Source: Shinisaurus crocodilurus (lineage: Eukaryota; Chordata; Lepidosauria; Squamata; Shinisauridae). From it: DNA of 64,000 nucleotides. The notes below the pieces were generated by a model. That model saw only the letters and a program-made list of their open reading frames with translations, ran no database searches and was not told the origin of the DNA. The DNA lies in NCBI GenBank assembly GCA_021292165.1, contig CM037876.1, forward strand, positions 113,961,379 through 114,025,378, given 5' to 3'. Below are positions 58,854-64,000 of this stretch, in pieces (positions within the stretch are counted from its first letter, which is position 1; each line of letters begins with the position of its first letter). Made by a program: the position numbers and the translations under genes.

Positions 58854-60700
58854 TAAAAAAAAGCCATTAATCAAATGAAGAATAACAGAGCTAGTGGACC
58901 AGATGGGATTCCTGCTGAAATCTTTAAAGAAGGGGGCCCTGAACTTGTACAACATCTTCATAAACTCATCGAAAAAATCTGGATAAGAGAAGAGATCCCA
59001 GAAGACTTCAGGGATGCCATAATTATCACCCTCTTTAAGAAGGGTGATAGAACAGACTGTGGAAACTATCGGGGCATTTCTCTCTTAGCTACTGCAGGTA
59101 AAATATTTGCCAGGATTCTCGCAAACCGTCTTCTATCTATTTCAGAAGAGATCCTCCCTGAAACTCAATATGGTTTCCACCCCTCTAGAGGGACAGTAGA
59201 CATGATTTTTACTGCACGTCAGCTCCAAGAAAAATGCCGGGAGCAAAATCAACCCCTTTATATGGCATTTATCGATTTGGCTAAGGCCTTTGATACTGTA
59301 GACCGTACAGCTCTCTGGACTATCCTTATGAAAATTGGACGCCCCAATAAATCTGTGAATATCTTGCGACTTCTCCATGACAACATGACGGCTACGGTCT
59401 TGGACAACAACGGCTCTCATGGTGCTCCATTTAAAGTGGGATCAGGTGTTAAACAGGGATGTGTTATTGCCCCAACATTATTTGCTATTTTCATTGCCAT
59501 GATTTTACATCTTGTCGAGGGGAAACTTCCCACTGGTGTGGGAATTATATATCGAACAGATGGAAAGCTTTTTAATCTCAGCAGGCTGAAAGCAAAAAGT
59601 AAGGTAATTACAATCTCCGTTGTGGAACTTCAGCATGCTGATGATAATGTGGTCTCCGCACATTCAGAGGATGATCTCCAAACTATCCTAAATGCTTTTG
59701 CAGAAGCATACGGAAAACTTGGTCTCTCACTTAACATCAAAAAAACCAAAATGCTTCATTAGCAAGTGCAAGCTAACCTTTTGGTGATGCCATCTAACCA
59801 GCTTGGCGGGACAGTACTGGAAAATGTCGATCATTTTCTCTATCTTGGCAGCTATCTTTCTGTTACAGCTAACATCGACAGTGAAATCCAGCATCGTCTG
59901 AGCTCCGCAAGTGCCGCGTTTTCTCGAATGAAACAGAGTCTTCGAGGATCGGGATATTTGTAAGAAGACCAAAACACTGGTTTATGAAGCCATTGTATTA
60001 CCAACTTTATTGTATGCCTGCGAAACATGGACTATCTACAAACGTCACCTCCATCTCCTTGAAAGATTTCATCAACGTTGCCTCCGGAAAATCCTGCGAA
60101 TTACTTGGGAAGATAGGCGAACAAATGTCAGTGTACTGGAAGAAGCAAAGACTACTAGCGTTGAAAAAAATTATCCTTCAACGCCAACTTCAGTGGACCG
60201 GTCATGTTGTTCGAATGCCTGACTGCCGTCTCCCAAAGCAGTTACTTTATTCCCAACTCAAGGATGGAAAGCGGAATATCGGTGGTCAATGTAAGAGGTT
60301 TAAAGATGTTCTTAAGGCTAATCTAAAAAAAATGCAATATAAACATCAAAAACTGGGAAGCTCTGGCCCATGAACGATCTAACTGGAGGTTGGCCTTTCA
60401 CAAAGGTTCTATGGACTTTGAAGAAGCCCGAGTGCAAGGTGAAAGGGAGAAACGCGCTAAGCGAAAAGCACGTCAAATGAATCCTTTACAGGACCATCTT
60501 CCATCTGGTAAGCTGTGTCCTCACTGTGGGAAGCTGTGTGGATCTAGAATTGGCCCCCATAGTCACTTACGGACCCATCGCTAGAGTCTACACAATTTTC
60601 TTTAGAATTTTCCTCCTTTTAAAATCTTTTTGTAATTTTTTAAAAAAAATTAAATCCTGGAAGACAATCTTACTCGGTCACGAGTGATCGCCTGACTGAC
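58854..60700 (+). pseudogene. Non-LTR retrotransposon with RT and C-terminal C2H2 zinc finger
   Basis: A 5'-truncated LINE coding region. The first frame (58,875-59,762, 295 codons) is a reverse transcriptase core: GPDGIPAEIFK (residues 8-18), NYRGISLLATAGKI (64-77), AFIDLAKAFD with the first catalytic Asp (131-140), GVKQGCVIAPTLF (191-203) and HADD (254-257) where YADD is usual. A stop at 59,760-59,762 is followed by the same frame (to 59,963, SYLSVTANIDSEIQHRLS), then shifts carry YACETWTIYKRHLHLLERF (60,007-60,063) and QLQWTGHVVRMPD. The last frame ends with CPHCGKLC...HSHLRTHR (60,519-60,581), spaced C-X2-C-X12-H-X3-H. Endonuclease and 5' part are absent. The clade is uncertain (RTE-like or jockey-group). 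Confidence 0.85.
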
Positions 60701-60772
60701 TGGGAAGAATATGCTGGACTGGCTAAGCTTTTGGTCTGATCTAGAAGGGCTCTTCTTAGGTTAGATGGGTAG
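60701..60772 (+). mobile_element. CR1-group LINE 3' end, right part
   Basis: Resumes with tgggaagaatatgctggact and ttttggtctgatctagaagg. The 7-base tgggaag here repeats 58,847-58,853, so it is a likely target duplication of the inserted element. Confidence 0.8.
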
Positions 60773-60774
60773 CT

Positions 60775-61545
60775 ACTGAAGAGAGGACCTCCTTGTTACA
60801 AATTGCTAGGATTCCGGGGTGAGATACAGAGAGACTGAAAAACCTGAATGCAATTTTTAGAACACCTTTATTGAGATAAAATACAGTTAGTTTCAATCCA
60901 TTCACATTCAGTTCATTCACATTCACACAAATTCAACAATGTGGAGCAACAGAAACTGGTGGCCAGCCCAGGTTATTTATTCAGAAGCAGGAGGTGTGCT
61001 TGCATGCTGCAGCTTCTTTGGTTTTCATGTCTTCCTCAGAATTCTGCTGGCTCCAGTGTATCTTAAGTACTCTTTTCCCCATGTGTTTGCGCAATGTGGA
61101 AAATATGTCCTTTGACTACATGTCCTGTTTTGTGTGGTTTTTTTGGAAATTCATCATTTTTTCCAGTGTTAAAGGACACTTAGAAGCCTGGACTGTTACT
61201 TACATCTCTTCACCTGTTGGCAACATTCCTGAATTATATGTCCACTGCCTCAGGTTTTGGGCTTATCTTGGAAATTCCTCTATCCAGTCTTTCCCCTCAT
61301 CCTCAGTTAATTAACTTTATGTTGTTGTTCAAGTTCCACAATCAGCTGTGCAACTCCACAGTCAGCTTTGCACGTACGCATACCTGTCTTTCCAGATTTT
61401 CCTTCTGGTAACTTTGCATGTTTCTCCTGATAACTTTTCTCTTTTCAAACCACAGGAACCCATTCATTCAAAAGGAGATATTATATGATTTTACATGACA
61501 TTCTCATTGGTGACAACCAAATGCCCTCCCTAAGCAGGGGTACAT
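60775..61545. other. No gene seen
   Basis: Intronic sequence. A tttattgagataaaatacag stretch at 60,868 could be a reversed polyadenylation region of a retroelement, but no LTR pair is seen. Confidence 0.35.
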
Positions 61546-61549
61546 GGGA

Positions 61550-61665
61550 GAACCCGGAACTCTGGGTTGTTGAGAGACACAATCCCAGAGTTTGAACACA
61601 TGTTCTGTTGTTGGGCTCAAACTCTGGGTTGCTTGTCCCTCAACAACCCAGAGTTCTGGGTTTGC
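61550..61665. mobile_element. Palindromic MITE
   Basis: Inverted arms about 61,551-61,595 and 61,617-61,662, with gaactctgggttgttgag and its inverse ctcaacaacccagagttc. Confidence 0.65.
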
Positions 61666-61849
61666 ACATTGCATCAAACAACACAGGAATGGAGGTTATT
61701 CATGACCTGGTTCACATGTAATGACAGCCCATCAGTTTAAAAACCGACGGGTTGTCTGGGATGTGTAGGTGTGCTGCCTGCACCGTGCTCACCTCTTCTG
61801 CTTTACAGCACAAGGCATGATTTGCTCCTTCATAGGTTATGCAGCATGA

Positions 61850-61920
61850 CTTATTTATTTATTTCATTTCATTTCTATACCGCCTTTCTGCTAAGGCACC
61901 CAAAGTGGTTTACAATGTTT
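61850..61920 (-). mobile_element. SINE/LINE 3'-end fragment
   Basis: tttatttatttcatttcatt, ctataccgcctttctgctaa and caaagtggtttacaatgttt form the reverse of a common squamate 3' tail. Confidence 0.5.
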
Positions 61921-62009
61921 AAATACTCAAACAAACGTCCCCGTCCCGTCCCCCCCAACCCAAACATACACCAGTTCTCTCAGGCCAACTGAAATTTTTT
62001 TCTGGAGCT

Positions 62010-62225
62010 GCTAGTACAATCTCCCTGGCCTGGGCTTTTCTTCTGCCTTCCCTCTGTAGCCCCAGGGAAGGCAGGGGAGGGGCTGCCCCAACAGTCCTCA
62101 CATGCTGGTGATGGTCATTTCAGGAGCTGATGTGATGGCCTGGGCTTCTCTTCTGCCTTCCCTCAGGGCACACAGGTCTTAAATAGCCCCAGGGAAGGTG
62201 GGGGAGGGGCTGCCCCAACAGTCAT
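62010..62225. repeat. Diverged tandem duplication
   Basis: ggcctgggcttttcttctgc through agggaaggcaggggaggggc (62,029-62,085) recurs at 62,137-62,207 with small indels, period roughly 110-115 bases. Confidence 0.75.
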
Positions 62226-62234
62226 TTGACATAT

Positions 62235-62345
62235 GAACCTGGACTGTTGTTTAGTGGCTAAACAACCCAGCAGTTAATCCATGGTTTGTTGTTGGGTTAT
62301 CTGCTGGGTTGTTTAGCCCCTAAACAACCCAGTGGTCTGGGTTCA
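62235..62345. mobile_element. Palindromic MITE
   Basis: Arms about 62,235-62,280 and 62,294-62,343, built of ggctaaacaacccagcagtt and its inverse. Confidence 0.65.
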
Positions 62346-63661
62346 CACATCGCACTGCACAATCTACGAAGGAGCCAATCATGGGTTCTGTGCTAAAGTG
62401 GAAGAGGCAGGCACTGGTTTTTAAAGCAATAGGTTGTCCTTACATGTGAAGAACCCCTATTAAAGTTGATGCAAAGTGGAAGTGGTGAGCAGACGGGAGG
62501 CAGTGCGCTTGCTCACTCCAGTGGGGTCCTGCCAGTTCATGTGTTAAACAACCCATGAATTGGCATTACATGTGTCATGCTGAGTAATGTTTAGGACCAC
62601 TTTTCAGAGTTGAAGTCATCCGTAGAAAGGGAGAGTATTTATTTTCTTAATCATAATGTTTTATTTTTGTTCCACCCCTCCTCAAAGAAGCTCAGGACAT
62701 TGTATATGGTTAGTCTTGGAGTGAAATTATCACGTTTATTGAGAAACCAACATTTCCCCCACAAATCATAGGGGCGGGGGAAAGTATTGCAAAAGGCTAA
62801 GGGAAAAATGCCTTCTCTTTTTTTCTTCTTTATTGAAATGAACAGTTGCATTTTGTTAAAGTAATTCAACAAGACTGAATTTCAGTTTGACTGAAATTGA
62901 GAACTAGGTTTCCCTGCTAAGGAAGGATTGTGTATGAATTAATTTTCTCCTCATTTTAGCCTGCAGCAACAGCCCTAATTAATAAGTTAACACATTAGTA
63001 GGAAGATTTTTGATTAATAGGATGGTTTGGGGGGGGGCATTGTAACACAGGGGTGGGGTAGGGGAATGTTACTTAAGCAGCTGTCAAGACATTTAGGTGC
63101 CTTGCAATCTCTTTTCTTTTGCCATATTTGCACTCAAGCATTGTGAGTAGTGTTCATGCATAAAACCATGTCTTTGAAAAGACTGCTCCTGTTGAAGATA
63201 ACAATAATGATAATGCTAGAGATTTACACATGCTAGTGATTTACAAGTGATTTATATATCAGTTTATAAAACAATATTGGAGGGTTGTCAGTGGATGTTA
63301 TCAGAAGGTAATAAGTAAATCCCTTGGTGCCTTTATTGGGATTTACAAAAGATATTTAGGAGCAACAGGAGTTATTACAACTGTTAAAATAAAGGGAGCA
63401 TATGAGTGGAAGAGTGTAGAGGTACTCAAATGGATGAGTGGTTAAAACAAATTTGGTGTTATCAATGTACACATTTACAGCACAATCTTATATACTTGTA
63501 TCTCTGAGTAAGACCTATGGAACCCAGGGAAACTTCCAAGGTAAATATGCTTAGGATGGGGCTATTCATAAAGTACAGGGAAGGAAGGGAGAATTTTAAC
63601 CACATTAATTATCAAAACACATGTGTTTTTATCTTCTATTTTGCAATGCATAGTTGGTATG

Positions 63662-63702
<41 letters not shown>

Positions 63703-64000
63703 AATGTGTTTGTAGATTGTGTATGTACCGTAAGTGAAATTAGTATGGTGGGGGAGATATTTTGACATGATTAGGAGTTGTGGAGCGGAGAAAGTCTATT
63801 TGGGAATACTGGGCTGTGTGGAGTTCAATACTAGATTATTTCTGTTAGGAAATTTTGTTACATATATTCTTTGTAGAAATGTAAAGCATTGAAAGTGTAG
63901 TGTTTATCCTCTTTTGGGATTTTGTTTACAAATTGTAAGTTGGCTGAGCCATTGGGATAGGGCAGTTTTTTTCTTAGCAATCACTTTTTTTGATTACCGT
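62346..64000. other. No gene seen; decayed MITE and microsatellite
   Basis: 63,482-63,555 is a degraded palindromic squamate MITE (cagcacaatcttatatactt). A (CA)n tract is at 63,661-63,701. Otherwise unassigned intron. Confidence 0.4.
63661..63701. repeat. (CA)n microsatellite
   Basis: About 19 uninterrupted CA units. Confidence 0.95.

Noticed and set aside
60860..61320. Possible LTR retroelement or endogenous retrovirus end
   Set aside because: One A/T-rich reversed polyadenylation-like stretch is not enough: no LTR pair, primer site or coding domain is seen.

Overview
The window is an intron-dominated stretch of a vertebrate nuclear genome, almost certainly a squamate reptile (lizard or snake; the species cannot be named from this). 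That rests on the interspersed repeats: many copies of a tRNA-derived SINE with an (AAAT)n tail, palindromic short elements whose ends read CAATCCTAT / ATAGGATTG, CR1 and L2 LINEs, a DIRS-like element, and numerous hAT-, Tigger/pogo- and Harbinger-like DNA elements.

Only one host gene is supported. Two exons of LRP6, the Wnt co-receptor, lie on the + strand: exon 2 (19,036-19,429, 394 bp) and exon 3 (48,350-48,547, 198 bp). Both have canonical splice sites, compatible phases and intact frames. They are separated by a 28.9 kb intron. Bases 1-19,035 are the 3' part of intron 1 and bases 48,548-64,000 the 5' part of intron 3. Together the exons encode the N-terminal part of the first six-bladed YWTD beta-propeller. 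Signal peptide, promoter, the rest of the receptor and exon 4 are outside the window. I see no independent tRNA, rRNA or miRNA gene and no second protein-coding host gene.

Everything else is repeat-derived. Intron 1: Tigger-like MITEs (274, 9,255 and 13,479), SINEs, a CR1-clade LINE (3.9-5.05 kb, minus), a hAT element with an exact 8-bp target duplication (5.9-6.5 kb), and L2 fragments (6.8-7.8 and 9.7-11.15 kb). Intron 2: L1-like remnant (23.9-25.2 kb), DIRS-like remnant (27.7-29.5 kb) containing a CR1 copy, a three-layer nested insertion (32.7-35.6 kb) with very long palindromes, GC-rich TIR elements (36.8-37.3 and 39.97-42.5 kb) including a 480-bp tandem duplication, and an element starting 'actagctgttgcccgcggc' (39 kb). 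Intron 3: 5S rRNA-derived SINE/CR1 chimeras (48.1 and 49.6 kb, with a third copy at 10.5 kb in intron 1), a 3-kb compound structure with oppositely oriented G-rich/C-rich minisatellites (52.7-55.7 kb), a CR1 copy (56.8 kb), a GC-rich 22-bp minisatellite (57.8 kb), and an RT-encoding LINE with a C-terminal C2H2 zinc finger that landed inside an older LINE tail (58.85-60.7 kb).

The most noteworthy signals are therefore mobile-element architectures, not a new gene system: the 5S-derived SINE with a CR1 tail, the long near-perfect palindromes inside a Tigger-like element, the nested insertions with readable target-site duplications, and the inverted G-run minisatellites. Repeat family names are recognised by eye and from memory; none has been checked by a search.
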